From the NCBI GenBank assembly GCA_014359765.1, contig JACIYT010000006.1, forward strand, positions 1 through 64,000: 64,000 nt of DNA. Direction: 5' to 3'. Of the stretch, positions 46,172-59,788 are shown piece by piece. The stretch is from Roseovarius sp. (GTDB lineage: Bacteria; Pseudomonadota; Alphaproteobacteria; Rhodobacterales; Rhodobacteraceae). The stretch's first letter is position 1. Every line of letters begins with the position of its first letter. A model generated the notes under the pieces. It was given only the letters and a program-made list of their open reading frames with translations, did no database searches and was not told the origin of the DNA. A program made the position numbers and the translations under genes.

Positions 46172-47317
46172 TCAGTCCCCGCGCCGGATCCAGCCGCCAC
46201 CCAGCACCCGGCTGCCCCCGGTTTCATAGAAAACGCAGGCCTGTCCGGGCGATACCCCCTCTTCCGGGGTCAGCAATTCGACCATGGCCGCGCTCTCGGA
46301 GAGCGGCCGCAGGATCGCCTCGCGCGGGGGGCGGGTGGAGCGGACCTTGACCGAGATCGGCCATTCGGCGCGCGAGCTGAGCGGCGCATCGCCCAGCCAG
46401 TTGATCTCGCCCACCGGCACGGTGCGGGTGGCCAGCATCGCCTTGGGCCCGACGATCACGCGGCGCGCCTCGACATCGAGGCGCACCACATAGAGCGGCT
46501 CCTCCAGCCCGCCGATGCCAAGGCCCCGCCGCTGGCCGATCGTGTAGTGGATCACCCCCTCGTGCCGCCCGAGGATGCGCCCGTCGGCATGGACGATCTC
46601 GCCCGGATCGGCGGCGCCGGGGCGCAGCTTTTGGATGACGGAGGCATAATCGCCGTTCGGCACGAAGCAGATATCCTGGCTGTCGGGCTTGTCCGCGACG
46701 ATCAGCCCGTGGCGCGCGGCCAGCGCCCGCGTCTCGGCCTTCGAGGCCAGCCCGCCGAGCGGAAAGCGCAGGAATTCGAGCTGCTCGGGCGTGGTGGAGA
46801 AGAGGAAATAGGACTGGTCGCGCGCCGGATCGGCGGCGCAATGCAGCTCCGGCCCGTTCGGCCCCGTCTCGCGGCGGATGTAATGCCCCGTCGCCATGCA
46901 ATCGGCGTCGAGGTCGCGCGCGGTCTCCAGCAGATCCTTGAACTTGACGCGTTCGTTGCAGCGGATGCAGGGCACGGGCGTGGCCCCGGCGAGGTAGCTG
47001 TCGGCGAATTCGTCGATCACGGCATCGCGGAAGATGTTCTCGTAATCGAGGACATAATGCGCAAAGCCCAGGGCTTCGGCCACGCGGCGCGCATCGTGGA
47101 TATCGGTCCCGGCGCAGCACGCGCCCTTTTTCGCCAGCGCCGCGCCATGATCGTAGAGCTGGAGCGTGACGCCCACCACATCATAACCCTGGCGCGCAAG
47201 CTCCGCCGCGACCACCGAGGAATCGACGCCGCCCGACATCGCCACCACCACCCGCGTCTCGGCGGGGGGCTTGGCAAAACCCAGCGAATTGAGGGGCATG
47301 GCGGGGTCGAGGGACAT
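46172..47317 (-). CDS. mnmA: tRNA-specific 2-thiouridylase MnmA
   Basis: Adds sulfur to the wobble uridine of Lys, Glu and Gln tRNAs. The 381-residue protein has the PP-loop [13 protein letters not shown], the catalytic cysteines in [15 protein letters not shown] and [15 protein letters not shown], and the [13 protein letters not shown] block. It is divergent from sciP over 123 bp. Length is normal. Confidence 0.97.
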   Translation of the reverse strand: MSLDPAMPLNSLGFAKPPAETRVVVAMSGGVDSSVVAAELARQGYDVVGVTLQLYDHGAALAKKGACCAGTDIHDARRVAEALGFAHYVLDYENIFRDAVIDEFADSYLAGATPVPCIRCNERVKFKDLLETARDLDADCMATGHYIRRETGPNGPELHCAADPARDQSYFLFSTTPEQLEFLRFPLGGLASKAETRALAARHGLIVADKPDSQDICFVPNGDYASVIQKLRPGAADPGEIVHADGRILGRHEGVIHYTIGQRRGLGIGGLEEPLYVVRLDVEARRVIVGPKAMLATRTVPVGEINWLGDAPLSSRAEWPISVKVRSTRPPREAILRPLSESAAMVELLTPEEGVSPGQACVFYETGGSRVLGGGWIRRGD

Positions 47318-47440
47318 GGGACGCTCCGGTGGAATAGATAGAGATATAGGAAAATCCTAAACATTCTCAAGGCTTGGCTTCACCCCCTGTTAAGCGCGTT
47401 TGCGCATCCTGATGGTGCATCAGGAAAAGGGGTGAGTGCG

Positions 47441-47710
47441 ATGTATCTCAAGAAAGTCGAAGGGCCAAGGGCGGTCACGCTGCCCGACGGGAGCGTGCTG
47501 AGCCGGGCCGACCTGCCGCCAGCCGATATTGCACGCTGGGTCGCCTCGCGCAAGCTCGCGGTCGTGAATGGAATCACCTTCGGGTTGATTTCCCGGAGCG
47601 AGGCGATGCGCACCTACGGGTTGAGCGACGAGGAGCTGGACAGCTGGATTCGTGCGGCGCGAAAGAGGGGAAAGAACGGCCTCAAGGTCACGAAATACCG
47701 CGAAAAATGA
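47441..47710 (+). CDS. sciP: DUF1153 protein, SciP-type CtrA inhibitor
   Basis: An 89-residue DUF1153 protein. [25 protein letters not shown] and [14 protein letters not shown] match the SciP family, which binds CtrA and blocks its activation of transcription in Caulobacter. Its place directly before ctrA supports that role. I chose ATG 47441, giving [12 protein letters not shown], with AAGGGG about 8 bases upstream; GTG 47432 would add three residues. The stop is 119 bp before ctrA. Confidence 0.85.
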   Translation: MYLKKVEGPRAVTLPDGSVLSRADLPPADIARWVASRKLAVVNGITFGLISRSEAMRTYGLSDEELDSWIRAARKRGKNGLKVTKYREK

Positions 47711-47761
47711 TCGACAGCGCAAACACAACCGTTGCGCGAGTTTTGAAAATGTTCTCTGCTG

Positions 47762-47776
47762 GTAACCGTAGGTTAA
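47762..47776. promoter_or_regulatory. CtrA-type box before ctrA (GTAA-N7-TTAA)
   Basis: GTAA (47762) and TTAA (47773) are 7 bp apart, one base off the TTAA-N7-TTAA CtrA consensus, 53 bp before the ctrA ATG. Autoregulation of ctrA is usual in alphaproteobacteria. Confidence 0.65.
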
Positions 47777-47829
47777 CCATTTCGGATCAGTGTTGTGAAC
47801 AAAGCGGCACCATTGAACGGAGAAACGCC

Positions 47830-48546
47830 ATGCGTGTATTGCTCGTCGAGGACGACCCCACCACGACCCGCAGCATCGAGATGATGCTGAGCCATGCCAA
47901 TCTCAATGTCTACACGACCGACCTCGGCGAGGAGGGGATCGATCTGGCGAAACTTTACGATTACGATCTGATCCTGCTCGATCTCGGCCTGCCCGACATG
48001 AACGGCCATGAGGTGCTTCGGCAATTGCGGCTGGCGCGGGTCTCGACGCCGATCCTGATCCTCTCGGGCGCCAATGACACCGAGAACAAGCTCAAGGGCT
48101 TCGGTTTCGGGGCCGACGACTACCTCACCAAACCGTTCCATCGCGATGAGCTCGTGGCGCGCATCCACGCGATCATCCGCCGCTCCAAGGGGCATTCGCA
48201 ATCGGTGATCCGCACCGGCAAGATCAACGTCAATCTCGATGCCAAGACAGTGGAGGTGGCCGGCCAGCCGGTGCATCTGACCGGCAAGGAATACCAGATG
48301 CTCGAGCTTCTGTCGCTGCGCAAGGGCACCACGCTCACCAAGGAAATGTTCCTCAACCATCTCTACGGCGGCATGGACGAGCCCGAGCTCAAGATCATCG
48401 ACGTGTTCATCTGCAAGCTGCGCAAGAAGCTGGTCGAGGCCACGGGCGGCGACAACTACATCGAGACGGTCTGGGGCCGTGGCTATGTGCTGCGCGATCC
48501 CGAACCCGGCGCGCGCTCCGGCGCGCCGCTCGCCATCGGCGCCTGA
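47830..48546 (+). CDS. ctrA: Cell-cycle/motility response regulator CtrA
   Basis: A 238-residue OmpR-type regulator. The receiver domain has [15 protein letters not shown], phospho-acceptor D51 in [11 protein letters not shown] and the T/S and K in ILSGAND and YLTKPF. The C-terminal winged helix ([26 protein letters not shown], then [14 protein letters not shown]) is diagnostic of CtrA. In Rhodobacteraceae it governs motility, gene transfer agent and quorum-sensing-linked genes and is usually non-essential. A CtrA-type box lies before it. Confidence 0.96.
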   Translation: MRVLLVEDDPTTTRSIEMMLSHANLNVYTTDLGEEGIDLAKLYDYDLILLDLGLPDMNGHEVLRQLRLARVSTPILILSGANDTENKLKGFGFGADDYLTKPFHRDELVARIHAIIRRSKGHSQSVIRTGKINVNLDAKTVEVAGQPVHLTGKEYQMLELLSLRKGTTLTKEMFLNHLYGGMDEPELKIIDVFICKLRKKLVEATGGDNYIETVWGRGYVLRDPEPGARSGAPLAIGA

Positions 48547-52820
<4,274 letters not shown>

Positions 52821-52840
52821 GTTTTGTTCGCACAAGTTCG

Positions 52841-52855
52841 TTAAAAGTTCTTTAC
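52841..52855. promoter_or_regulatory. CtrA-type box before the 40-residue ORF (TTAA-N7-TTAC)
   Basis: TTAA (52841) and TTAC (52852) are 7 bp apart, one base off the CtrA consensus, 51 bp before the small ORF start, the same layout as before ctrA. Confidence 0.55.
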
Positions 52856-52906
52856 CCCGGCGCCATGATGTGAGAACATTATAGCAACAAGTCGGAGGAA
52901 CTCGCC

Positions 52907-53029
52907 ATGCTGCACCAGATCAGAACCACCGCCGCCCGCGCCGGGGAGACGCTCGCCGGCGATGCGATCGGGGCCTGCGCCCTGATCGTGATGCTCATAG
53001 GCGCGCTCTTCCTGCCCGCGTTCCTCTGA
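52907..53029 (+). CDS. Small single-pass membrane protein, 40 residues
   Basis: The ATG follows the strong Shine-Dalgarno GTCGGAGGAAC. The 40 residues have a basic N-terminus (MLHQIRTTAARAGETL) and one membrane helix (GACALIVMLIGALFLPAFL). It stands between recG and a strong intrinsic terminator and has its own CtrA-type box, so it forms a complete small transcription unit. The function is unknown; a toxin-like or signalling peptide is possible but unsupported. Confidence 0.75.
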   Translation: MLHQIRTTAARAGETLAGDAIGACALIVMLIGALFLPAFL

Positions 53030-53051
53030 TCGCTTTCTGCCTGCCGGTCGC

Positions 53052-53075
53052 GCCCCCGCTGTCCCGCTCGGGGGC
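53052..53075 (+). other. Hairpin after the 40-residue ORF
   Basis: GCCCCCG (53052-53058) pairs with CGGGGGC (53069-53075), followed by CTTGTTCC. It lies between the ORF stop and the main terminator and may be a first, leaky stop. Confidence 0.4.
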
Positions 53076-53093
53076 CTTGTTCCGGCCACTGAC

Positions 53094-53131
53094 CCGCCGC
53101 CGTTTCCCGGGGAAACGCGCGGCGGTTTTTT
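53094..53131 (+). terminator. Strong intrinsic terminator after the 40-residue ORF
   Basis: CGTTTCCC (53101-53108) pairs with GGGAAACG (53110-53117), extended by CCGCCGC (53094-53100) with GCGGCGG (53119-53125) across a single bulged C, then TTTTTT. Confidence 0.93.
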
Positions 53132-53162
53132 CATCCAGCGCCCGGCGGGGCAGGCAGGGCGA

Positions 53163-53618
53163 TCAGGCGCAGGAGGTCTGCGCCGCGATCTTCTCCATCG
53201 CCTCGGTGGCGGCCTCGAGCGTCAGCAGGATCGAGGCGTGGCGGTTCTTGTAGTTGCGCGCCGGGCGCAGCACCTCGAGCCCGTCAAAGGGCGGAGGCGG
53301 GGTCGGGCCGTCGGCGGTCAGCATCGCGCGCAGCGCGTCGCGCGCCGCGCGCACCTGCGCCAGATCGCAGCCGACGATATTGGCCCCCACCACGCTCGCC
53401 GCCGCCTGGCCGAGCGCGCAGGCCCGCACCTCGGCGGCGTATTCGCTCACCCGGCCGTCGCGCATCGACAGGTCCACCGTCACCGTCGAGCCACAGAGTG
53501 GCGCGCGGCGCGTCACGCTGGCCTGCGGCGCGGCCAGCCGCCCGTGGCGGGGGATATCCGCGGCCAGTTCGAGAATGCGCCCGGAATAGAGCTTGATCAG
53601 GTCGGTTTCGCCGCTCAT
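53163..53618 (-). CDS. NifU/IscU-like iron-sulfur scaffold protein
   Basis: A 151-residue protein of the NifU N-terminal/IscU family. It has two of the family cysteines in APLCGSTVTVDLSMRDGRV and EVRACALGQAAASV, and a C-terminal helix followed by TSCA. The third canonical Cys position is not clear. Such proteins assemble or deliver Fe-S clusters. It is convergent with the 40-codon ORF and divergent from hisI. The start ending at 53618 is preceded by GGGAAAG. Confidence 0.85.
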   Translation of the reverse strand: MSGETDLIKLYSGRILELAADIPRHGRLAAPQASVTRRAPLCGSTVTVDLSMRDGRVSEYAAEVRACALGQAAASVVGANIVGCDLAQVRAARDALRAMLTADGPTPPPPFDGLEVLRPARNYKNRHASILLTLEAATEAMEKIAAQTSCA

Positions 53619-53684
53619 GGCTTTCCCTTTCGTGATTTGCCCCATAAATAGACCCGACACGCCCCGATGCAAAAGGATTCCGCC

Positions 53685-54071
53685 ATGGGATTCGATCCCG
53701 CGACACTGAGCTATGACGCCCGCGGCCTGATCCCCGCCATCGCGCAGGAGGCCGGGACCGGCGAGGTTCTGATGCTCGCCTGGATGAATGCCGAGGCGGT
53801 GGCGCGCACCCTCGGCAGCGGGCGCGCGACCTACTGGAGCCGCTCGCGGCAGGATTTCTGGGTCAAGGGCGAGAGCTCGGGTCATGTGCAGGAGCTGGTG
53901 GAGATGCGGCTCGATTGCGACCGCGACTGCCTGCTGCTTCTGGTGCGCCAGACCGGCCCGGCCTGTCATACCAACCGGCGCAGCTGCTTCTACACGGCGG
54001 TGCGCGAGGGCGCGGAGGCGGAGATCCTGACCCCCGAGGCGGCGGCGCAGGACATGGCGGCAGATCGGTGA
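53685..54071 (+). CDS. hisI: Phosphoribosyl-AMP cyclohydrolase HisI
   Basis: Opens the adenine ring of PR-AMP in histidine synthesis. The 128-residue protein has [36 protein letters not shown] and the zinc-binding Cys/His set [20 protein letters not shown]. It lacks the HisE domain, as usual in alphaproteobacteria. I chose ATG 53685 with AGGA upstream over ATG 53667. Confidence 0.95.
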   Translation: MGFDPATLSYDARGLIPAIAQEAGTGEVLMLAWMNAEAVARTLGSGRATYWSRSRQDFWVKGESSGHVQELVEMRLDCDRDCLLLLVRQTGPACHTNRRSCFYTAVREGAEAEILTPEAAAQDMAADR

Positions 54072-54081
54072 AGGGCGCGAC

Positions 54082-54723
54082 ATGAACAGGCGGAGGGGGC
54101 TTCTCATCATTCTTTCGTCGCCCTCGGGCGCGGGCAAATCGACCCTGTCGCGACGGCTGCGCGACTGGGATCCGAGCCTGCGGTTCTCGGTCTCGGCCAC
54201 GACGCGCGCGCCGCGCCCGGGCGAGGTGGCGGGGCAGGACTATCATTTCATGTCCGAGGAGGCGTTCAAGCAGGCCGTCGCCGGGGGCGAGATGCTCGAA
54301 CACGCGCATGTCTTCGGCAATTTCTATGGCTCGCCGCGCGGGCCGGTGCAGGCGGCGATCGATGCCGGGTGCGACGTGCTGTTCGATATCGACTGGCAGG
54401 GCGCGCAGCAGATCCGCAACTCGGCGCTTGGGGCGCATACGCTGTCGATCTTTCTTTTGCCGCCTTCAATCCATGAGCTGCACCGCCGCCTGAAGGAGCG
54501 CGGGCAGGACAGCGCGGAGGTGATCGCGCGGCGGATGCAGAAGAGCTGGGACGAGATCAGCCATTGGGACAGCTATGATTTCGTGCTGGTGAACGACGAT
54601 CTGGACACCACCGAGGCGCAGCTTCGCACGATCATCGAGGCGACGCGGCTGCGCCGCACCCAGCAACCCTGGCTGACCGAGCATGTGCGCGCGCTCCATG
54701 CCGAATTCGAGGAGACACGATGA
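54082..54723 (+). CDS. gmk: Guanylate kinase
   Basis: Phosphorylates GMP to GDP. The 213-residue protein starts with the P-loop [19 protein letters not shown] and has [21 protein letters not shown], the GMP-binding region, and [12 protein letters not shown]. It follows hisI by 10 bp and overlaps the carbonic anhydrase-like gene. Confidence 0.97.
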   Translation: MNRRRGLLIILSSPSGAGKSTLSRRLRDWDPSLRFSVSATTRAPRPGEVAGQDYHFMSEEAFKQAVAGGEMLEHAHVFGNFYGSPRGPVQAAIDAGCDVLFDIDWQGAQQIRNSALGAHTLSIFLLPPSIHELHRRLKERGQDSAEVIARRMQKSWDEISHWDSYDFVLVNDDLDTTEAQLRTIIEATRLRRTQQPWLTEHVRALHAEFEETR

Positions 54724-55241
54724 TGATCCATGCGCTGGACGGCCATGCGCCGCAGATCGACCCGGATACCTGGATCGCCCCCGATGCCAACGTGATCGGC
54801 AAGGTGGTGATCGAGGCGGGGGCCTCGGTCTGGTTTGGCGTGACCTTGCGGGGCGACAACGAGGTGATCCATATCGGCGCGGGCACGAATGTGCAGGAGC
54901 ACAGCGTGATGCATACCGACATGGGCTTTCCGCTGGTGATCGGGCAGGGGTGCACCATCGGCCACAAGGTGATGCTGCACGGCTGCACCATCGGCGAGAA
55001 TTCCCTCATCGGCATGGGGGCGGTGGTGCTCAACGGGGCGCGGATCGGGCGCGATTGCCTGATCGGGGCGGGCGCGCTGGTCACCGAGGGCAAGGTGATC
55101 CCCGATGGCAGCCTGGTGATGGGGGCGCCGGGGCGGGTGGTCCGGGCGCTCGACGCGGCGGCGATCGAGGGGCTGCGCGGCTCGGCCGCGCGCTATCAGG
55201 ACAACATGCGCCGGTTTCGCGCCGGGCTCCGGACGCTCTGA
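54720..55241 (+). CDS. Gamma-class carbonic anhydrase-like hexapeptide-repeat protein
   Basis: A 173-residue left-handed beta-helix protein of the YrdA/PaaY type. Hexapeptide repeats and the metal-binding His ([20 protein letters not shown]) are present and it may hydrate CO2, though several relatives are inactive. The start is ATG 54720, overlapping the gmk stop. It ends 6 bp before the kinase gene. Confidence 0.9.
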   Translation: MMIHALDGHAPQIDPDTWIAPDANVIGKVVIEAGASVWFGVTLRGDNEVIHIGAGTNVQEHSVMHTDMGFPLVIGQGCTIGHKVMLHGCTIGENSLIGMGAVVLNGARIGRDCLIGAGALVTEGKVIPDGSLVMGAPGRVVRALDAAAIEGLRGSAARYQDNMRRFRAGLRTL

Positions 55242-55247
55242 GACGCG

Positions 55248-56288
55248 ATGCAGGGCTTTGCCTCGGTCCTTGCCGGGATGCCCTTCGCGGCGCTGCTGAT
55301 CGGGCCGGACGCGCGCATCCATGCCACCAATGCGGCGGCGCGCGAACTGCTGGGCGAGGGCATCGAGGGGCGGCATTTCCTCACCGCGCTGCGCCAGCCC
55401 GACGTGCTCGACGCCATCGAGGAGACCGGGCGCGACAGGCAGCCGCGGCGCACCACCATCCAGACCTCCGAGGCTGGACGCGACAGCACCTTCCAGGTGC
55501 ATGTGGCGCATGTCGATGCGGGCCCCGCGGCGCGCGGCGTGCTGGTCTCCTTCGAGGATCTGACCGAGCGCGAGCAGGCCGCGCAGATGCGCCGCGATTT
55601 CGTCGCCAATGTCAGCCACGAATTGCGCACGCCGCTGACCGCGCTCATGGGCTTCATCGAGACGTTGCAGGGTCCGGCGCGCCACGATCAGGCCGCCATC
55701 GACCGCTTTCTGGCGATCATGGCGCGCGAGGCGGCGCGGATGGAGCGGCTGGTGCACGATCTGCTGTCGCTGAGCCGGGTCGAGAGCGAGGAGCGCGTGC
55801 GCCCGCGCACGCCGGTCGATCTCGCGGCGACCATCGGCACGGTGATCACCATGCTGCGCCCGCTGGCACAGGAACGCGGCTGCACCATGGATTTCGCGGG
55901 CGGCGAGGGCTTTGTCGTTCCCGGCAATGCCGACCAGTTGCAGCAGGTCTTTACCAATCTCGTGGAGAACGCGATCAAGTATGGCGGCGCCGGCAATCGT
56001 GTCGAGATCACGCTCGCGCATCATGCCCGCGACGCCACGCTGCGAATGCCCGCCATCCAGGCCAGCGTGCGCGATCATGGTCCCGGCATCGACCCGCTGC
56101 ACATCCCGCGCCTGACCGAGCGCTTCTATCGCGTCGATACGCATCGCTCGCGCGAAATGGGGGGCACCGGGCTGGGCCTCGCCATCGTCAAGCATATCGT
56201 CAATCGCCATCGCGGGCGGCTGCGAATCACCTCCGAGCCGGGCGCCGGCTGCACCTTTGCGGTCATCCTGCCGCGCTGGACCGGCTGA
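55248..56288 (+). CDS. PhoR-like sensor histidine kinase
   Basis: A 346-residue kinase: PAS domain (about 1-110), the H-box RRDFVANVSHELRTPLTAL (His near 125) and HATPase motifs (NLVENAIKYGG, DHGPGI, GTGLGLAIV). The sequence is close to PhoR of the phosphate regulon, but it has no N-terminal membrane segments and no pst/phoU/phoB follows. It could work with a regulator elsewhere. It follows the carbonic anhydrase-like gene by 6 bp. Confidence 0.85.
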   Translation: MQGFASVLAGMPFAALLIGPDARIHATNAAARELLGEGIEGRHFLTALRQPDVLDAIEETGRDRQPRRTTIQTSEAGRDSTFQVHVAHVDAGPAARGVLVSFEDLTEREQAAQMRRDFVANVSHELRTPLTALMGFIETLQGPARHDQAAIDRFLAIMAREAARMERLVHDLLSLSRVESEERVRPRTPVDLAATIGTVITMLRPLAQERGCTMDFAGGEGFVVPGNADQLQQVFTNLVENAIKYGGAGNRVEITLAHHARDATLRMPAIQASVRDHGPGIDPLHIPRLTERFYRVDTHRSREMGGTGLGLAIVKHIVNRHRGRLRITSEPGAGCTFAVILPRWTG

Positions 56289-56353
56289 GGCGCGGCGCGG
56301 CAGGGCAGGGCAGGGGATCCTTGCTTGCTGCCTTTCGGGCGTGGGCCGGTGAC

Positions 56354-56381
56354 TGTGAAAACTTCCCGATCATTGTGAAAA
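56354..56381. promoter_or_regulatory. Direct repeat TGTGAAAA spaced by 20 bp before gcdH
   Basis: TGTGAAAA occurs at 56354-56361 and 56374-56381, exactly two helical turns apart, about 75-100 bp before the gcdH ATG in an AT-rich patch. It could bind a LysR-type or other dimeric regulator. Confidence 0.4.
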
Positions 56382-56453
56382 TATCGTTATTCGCCGCCGT
56401 TTCATCGGTATATGCAGTGCGCAAATCACAGGATTTCTCATGAGGAGGCCAAG

Positions 56454-57677
56454 ATGACCGTGGAAAGACCCGCCCTGCGCGCCAAGGATGCGCCCGATCT
56501 CGACAGGTTCGAGTGGAGCGATCCGTTCCGCCTGAACGATCAGCTCTCGCAAGAGGAGCGGATGATCGCCGAGAGCGCGCGCACCTTCGCTCAGGAGGTG
56601 CTGCAACCGCGTGTCACCGACGCCTTTCGCGAAGAGCGCGTGGATGCGGAGATCTTTCGCGAGATGGGGCGCATGGGCCTGCTCGGCACCACGATTCCCG
56701 AGGAATATGGCGGGCTGGGCGCCAATTACGTGAGCTATGGCCTCGTCGCGCGCGAGATCGAGCGGGTCGATTCGGGCTATCGCTCGATGATGAGCGTGCA
56801 ATCCTCGCTGGTGATGTATCCGATCTACGCCTATGGCTCCGAGGAGCAGCGGCGCAAATACCTGCCGGGGCTGGCCAGCGGGGAGTTGATCGGCTGTTTC
56901 GGCCTGACCGAACCCGATGCCGGCAGCGATCCGGCGGGCATGAAGACGCGCGCCGTGCCCATCGAGGGCGGCTATCGCCTGACCGGCAACAAGATGTGGA
57001 TTTCCAACAGTCCGATCGCCGATGTCCTTGTCGTCTGGGCCAGATCGGACGCGCATGACGGCAAGATCCGCGGGTTCGTTCTGGAAAAGGGCATGAAGGG
57101 GCTGAGCGCGCCCAAGATCGGCGGCAAGCTGTCCTTGCGCGCCTCGGTGACGGGCGAGATCGTGATGGACGGGGTGGAGGTGCCGGAATCGGCGCTCCTG
57201 CCGCATGTTCAGGGGCTCAAGGGGCCGTTCGGATGTCTGAACCGGGCGCGCTACGGCATCGCCTGGGGTGTCATGGGGGCGGCGGAATTCTGCTGGCACG
57301 CGGCGCGGCAATACGGGCTCGACCGGCAGCAGTTCAACCGCCCGCTGGCACAGACGCAGCTTTTCCAGCTCAAGCTCGCCAACATGCAGACCGAGATCGC
57401 GCTCGGGCTTCAGGCCTGCCTGCGTGTCGGGCGGCTCATGGACGAGGCCCGGGCCGCGCCCGAGATGATCAGCCTCATCAAGCGCAACAATTGCGGCAAG
57501 GCGCTCGAAATCGCGCGCCACGCCCGCGACATGCATGGCGGCAACGGCATTTCCGAGGAATTCCAGGTCATCCGCCATATGGTCAACCTCGAGACGGTCA
57601 ATACCTACGAGGGCACGCATGACGTGCACGCGCTGATCCTCGGGCGGGCGCAGACCGGGCTCCAGGCATTCTCCTGA
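56454..57677 (+). CDS. gcdH: Glutaryl-CoA dehydrogenase
   Basis: Oxidises and decarboxylates glutaryl-CoA to crotonyl-CoA in lysine and tryptophan degradation. The 407-residue acyl-CoA dehydrogenase has [35 protein letters not shown] and the catalytic Glu in [13 protein letters not shown], the GCDH-specific end. TGAGGAGG precedes the ATG. The usual partner CaiB-type transferase is not in view. Confidence 0.96.
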   Translation: MTVERPALRAKDAPDLDRFEWSDPFRLNDQLSQEERMIAESARTFAQEVLQPRVTDAFREERVDAEIFREMGRMGLLGTTIPEEYGGLGANYVSYGLVAREIERVDSGYRSMMSVQSSLVMYPIYAYGSEEQRRKYLPGLASGELIGCFGLTEPDAGSDPAGMKTRAVPIEGGYRLTGNKMWISNSPIADVLVVWARSDAHDGKIRGFVLEKGMKGLSAPKIGGKLSLRASVTGEIVMDGVEVPESALLPHVQGLKGPFGCLNRARYGIAWGVMGAAEFCWHAARQYGLDRQQFNRPLAQTQLFQLKLANMQTEIALGLQACLRVGRLMDEARAAPEMISLIKRNNCGKALEIARHARDMHGGNGISEEFQVIRHMVNLETVNTYEGTHDVHALILGRAQTGLQAFS

Positions 57678-57708
57678 GCCGAACCGCGCCGCGGCGCGAC
57701 CGGGCAGG

Positions 57709-57741
57709 GAACGCCCCCCATAGGGGGCGTTCATGACATTT
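57709..57741 (+). terminator. Terminator-like hairpin after gcdH
   Basis: GAACGCCCCC (57709-57718) pairs perfectly with GGGGGCGTTC (57723-57732) around CATA, then ATGACATTTTT. The stem is strong and the T-tract is offset. Confidence 0.7.
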
Positions 57742-57824
57742 TTGCACAAGCCATGTGACAGTTCCGCAGCTTGGCGGGCTCCGACCGCGCACCTATCTGC
57801 CCGCCACACGGAATGGAGCGGCAC

Positions 57825-59231
57825 ATGGCCCTGACAGAAACCGATGCGCGGTTCACCCACGGCAACATCTTCCGGCATGTCGCGATCATGTCGCTCACCT
57901 CGAGCCTCGGGATCGCGGCCATCTTTGCCGTTGACCTGATCGACGTGCTGTTCATCTCGATGCTGGGGCAGGCGGCGCTCGTGGCGGCGGCGGGATATGC
58001 CGGGGTGGTGATGTTCTTTGCCTCGGCGATGAATATCGGGCTGTCGGTTGCGGCCGGGGCGCTGGTGGCGCGCGGGCTTGGCGCGGGCGATACGCGGCTT
58101 GCCGCCGAACACGCGACGAACGCGGCGCTGGTGGCGGCGGGATTCGGCATCCTGGTGCCGGTGCTGGTGCTGCCCAATGTGCACGTTCTGCTCGGGCTGA
58201 TCGGGGCGGAGGGCACCGAGGCGGCGCTTGCGGCGCGCTATCTCTGGATCATCCTGCCGACGACGGCGGTCTCGGGGCTGTCGATGACCGCGGTGGCGGT
58301 GCTGCGGGCCCATGGCAACGCCCGCGATGCGGTGACGCCCGCGCTGCTGGGGGCGCTGGTCAACGGGGTGGCAGATCCGATCCTGATCTTCGCGCTCGGG
58401 CTCGGGCTGGACGGGGCGGCGATGGCGACGGTGCTGGCGCGCGTGACCACGGCGGCGGCGGCGCTCTGGCTGGCACAGCAACAGCATCGCGCCTTCTGCC
58501 GGCCGGGCCTTGCCTGCCTGCGCCGCGACCTCGGCGATGCGCTCGGGATCGCGCTTCCGGCGATGCTGGCCGCGGTGGCGACACCGGTCGGCACGGCCTT
58601 TGTGACGCGGGAAATGGCGCGATACGGGTCGGATGCGATGGCGGGCATGGCGGTGATCAACCGGCTCATGCCCTTTGTCTCGGCGGTCGTCCTGGCATTG
58701 TCGGGGGCGCTCGGGCCGATCATCGCGCAGAATTTCGGCGCAAGGCGGATGGACCGGGTGCTGGACACGTTTCACGAGGGGCTTCGGTTTCTGGTGATCT
58801 ATGTCCTGGGGGCTGCGGCGCTGCTCTTCGTGCTGCGCGCGCCGGTGGCCGATCTTTTTGACGCGACCGGCAAGATGCGCGATCTCCTGTATCTTTTCAT
58901 GGGTCCATTGGCGATTGCCATGGTGTTCAACGGCGCGATCATGGTGTGCAACGCGGCGTTCAACAATCTCGGGCATCCCGGTTATTCCACGATGCTGAAC
59001 TGGGGGCGCCACACGCTCGGGACCTGGCCGTTTGCGGTGGGCTTCGGGATGATCTGGGGACCCGAGGGCGTGCTCCTGGGACAGGCGATCGGCGGGGCGG
59101 TCTTTGCGGCGATCGGGATCTGGCTGGCGCTGCGGGTGATCGCGGAACCATGTCGCGATCCGTTGATCCGGGCGCATTACACATGCCCGGATCAGCGAAT
59201 GCAGGTGGTGTCGCATCGCAACTATCGCTGA
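57825..59231 (+). CDS. MATE-family efflux transporter
   Basis: A 468-residue membrane protein with about twelve hydrophobic segments in two halves, as in MATE exporters (NorM/DinF-like). The two halves are internally similar (LIDVLFISMLGQAALVAAAGYAG against the second-half PFVSAVVLALSGALGPIIAQNFGARRMDRV). It exports cationic drugs or metabolites in exchange for Na+ or H+; the substrate is not predictable. I chose ATG 57825 with GGAG upstream over ATG 57813. Confidence 0.88.
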   Translation: MALTETDARFTHGNIFRHVAIMSLTSSLGIAAIFAVDLIDVLFISMLGQAALVAAAGYAGVVMFFASAMNIGLSVAAGALVARGLGAGDTRLAAEHATNAALVAAGFGILVPVLVLPNVHVLLGLIGAEGTEAALAARYLWIILPTTAVSGLSMTAVAVLRAHGNARDAVTPALLGALVNGVADPILIFALGLGLDGAAMATVLARVTTAAAALWLAQQQHRAFCRPGLACLRRDLGDALGIALPAMLAAVATPVGTAFVTREMARYGSDAMAGMAVINRLMPFVSAVVLALSGALGPIIAQNFGARRMDRVLDTFHEGLRFLVIYVLGAAALLFVLRAPVADLFDATGKMRDLLYLFMGPLAIAMVFNGAIMVCNAAFNNLGHPGYSTMLNWGRHTLGTWPFAVGFGMIWGPEGVLLGQAIGGAVFAAIGIWLALRVIAEPCRDPLIRAHYTCPDQRMQVVSHRNYR

Positions 59232-59251
59232 TGGCCCCCGGCGCCAATTCG

Positions 59252-59277
59252 CATAATCAGTATTATGTAACATAATG
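59252..59277. promoter_or_regulatory. Alternating CATAAT/ATTATG half-sites before aroQ
   Basis: CATAAT (59252-59257), ATTATG (59262-59267) and CATAAT (59271-59276) form two overlapping inverted repeats with 4- and 3-base centres. This is an AT-rich island in GC-rich DNA, 68-93 bp before aroQ, fitting an operator or a -10-rich promoter. Confidence 0.5.
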
Positions 59278-59344
59278 CCATGTGCGCGGCCCCTCGACAG
59301 AGGTGGCCCGCACGGTTTATCTCCCTGACAGAGGAGCATTTCGC

Positions 59345-59788
59345 ATGGCATCCATCCTGATTCTCAACGGTCCGAACCTCAACCTGCTCGGCACGCGGCA
59401 GCCCGAGGTCTATGGCACCACCACGCTCGCGGATATCGAGGCCATGTGCCGCGCCCATGCGGCGGCGCGCGGGCTCGAGATCGGCTTCTTGCAGAGCAAT
59501 CACGAAGGCGCGCTGATCGACGCGATCCATGCCGCGCGCGGATGTCACGACGGGATCATCCTCAATGCCGGCGCCTATACGCACAGTTCGGTGGCGCTGA
59601 TGGATGCGATCAGCGCGGTGGCGCTGCCGGCGATCGAGCTGCACCTCTCCAACATCCACGCGCGCGAGAGCTTTCGCCATGTCTCCCATATCGCGCGGGT
59701 TGCGGTCGGGGTGATCTGCGGCTTTGGCGCGCAGGGCTATCTTCTTGCGATCGACGCGATGCGCGGCCACCTCGGGGGCGCCGGATGA
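59345..59788 (+). CDS. aroQ: Type II 3-dehydroquinate dehydratase
   Basis: Makes 3-dehydroshikimate in the shikimate pathway. The 147-residue protein has [19 protein letters not shown] with the catalytic Tyr, the [17 protein letters not shown] block and [24 protein letters not shown] precedes the ATG. Its stop overlaps the LuxR-type gene as ATGA, so the two are coupled. Confidence 0.97.
   Translation: MASILILNGPNLNLLGTRQPEVYGTTTLADIEAMCRAHAAARGLEIGFLQSNHEGALIDAIHAARGCHDGIILNAGAYTHSSVALMDAISAVALPAIELHLSNIHARESFRHVSHIARVAVGVICGFGAQGYLLAIDAMRGHLGGAG

Noticed and set aside
47391-47394. TTAA before sciP as a CtrA box
   Set aside because: No second half-site occurs 7 bp away on either side.
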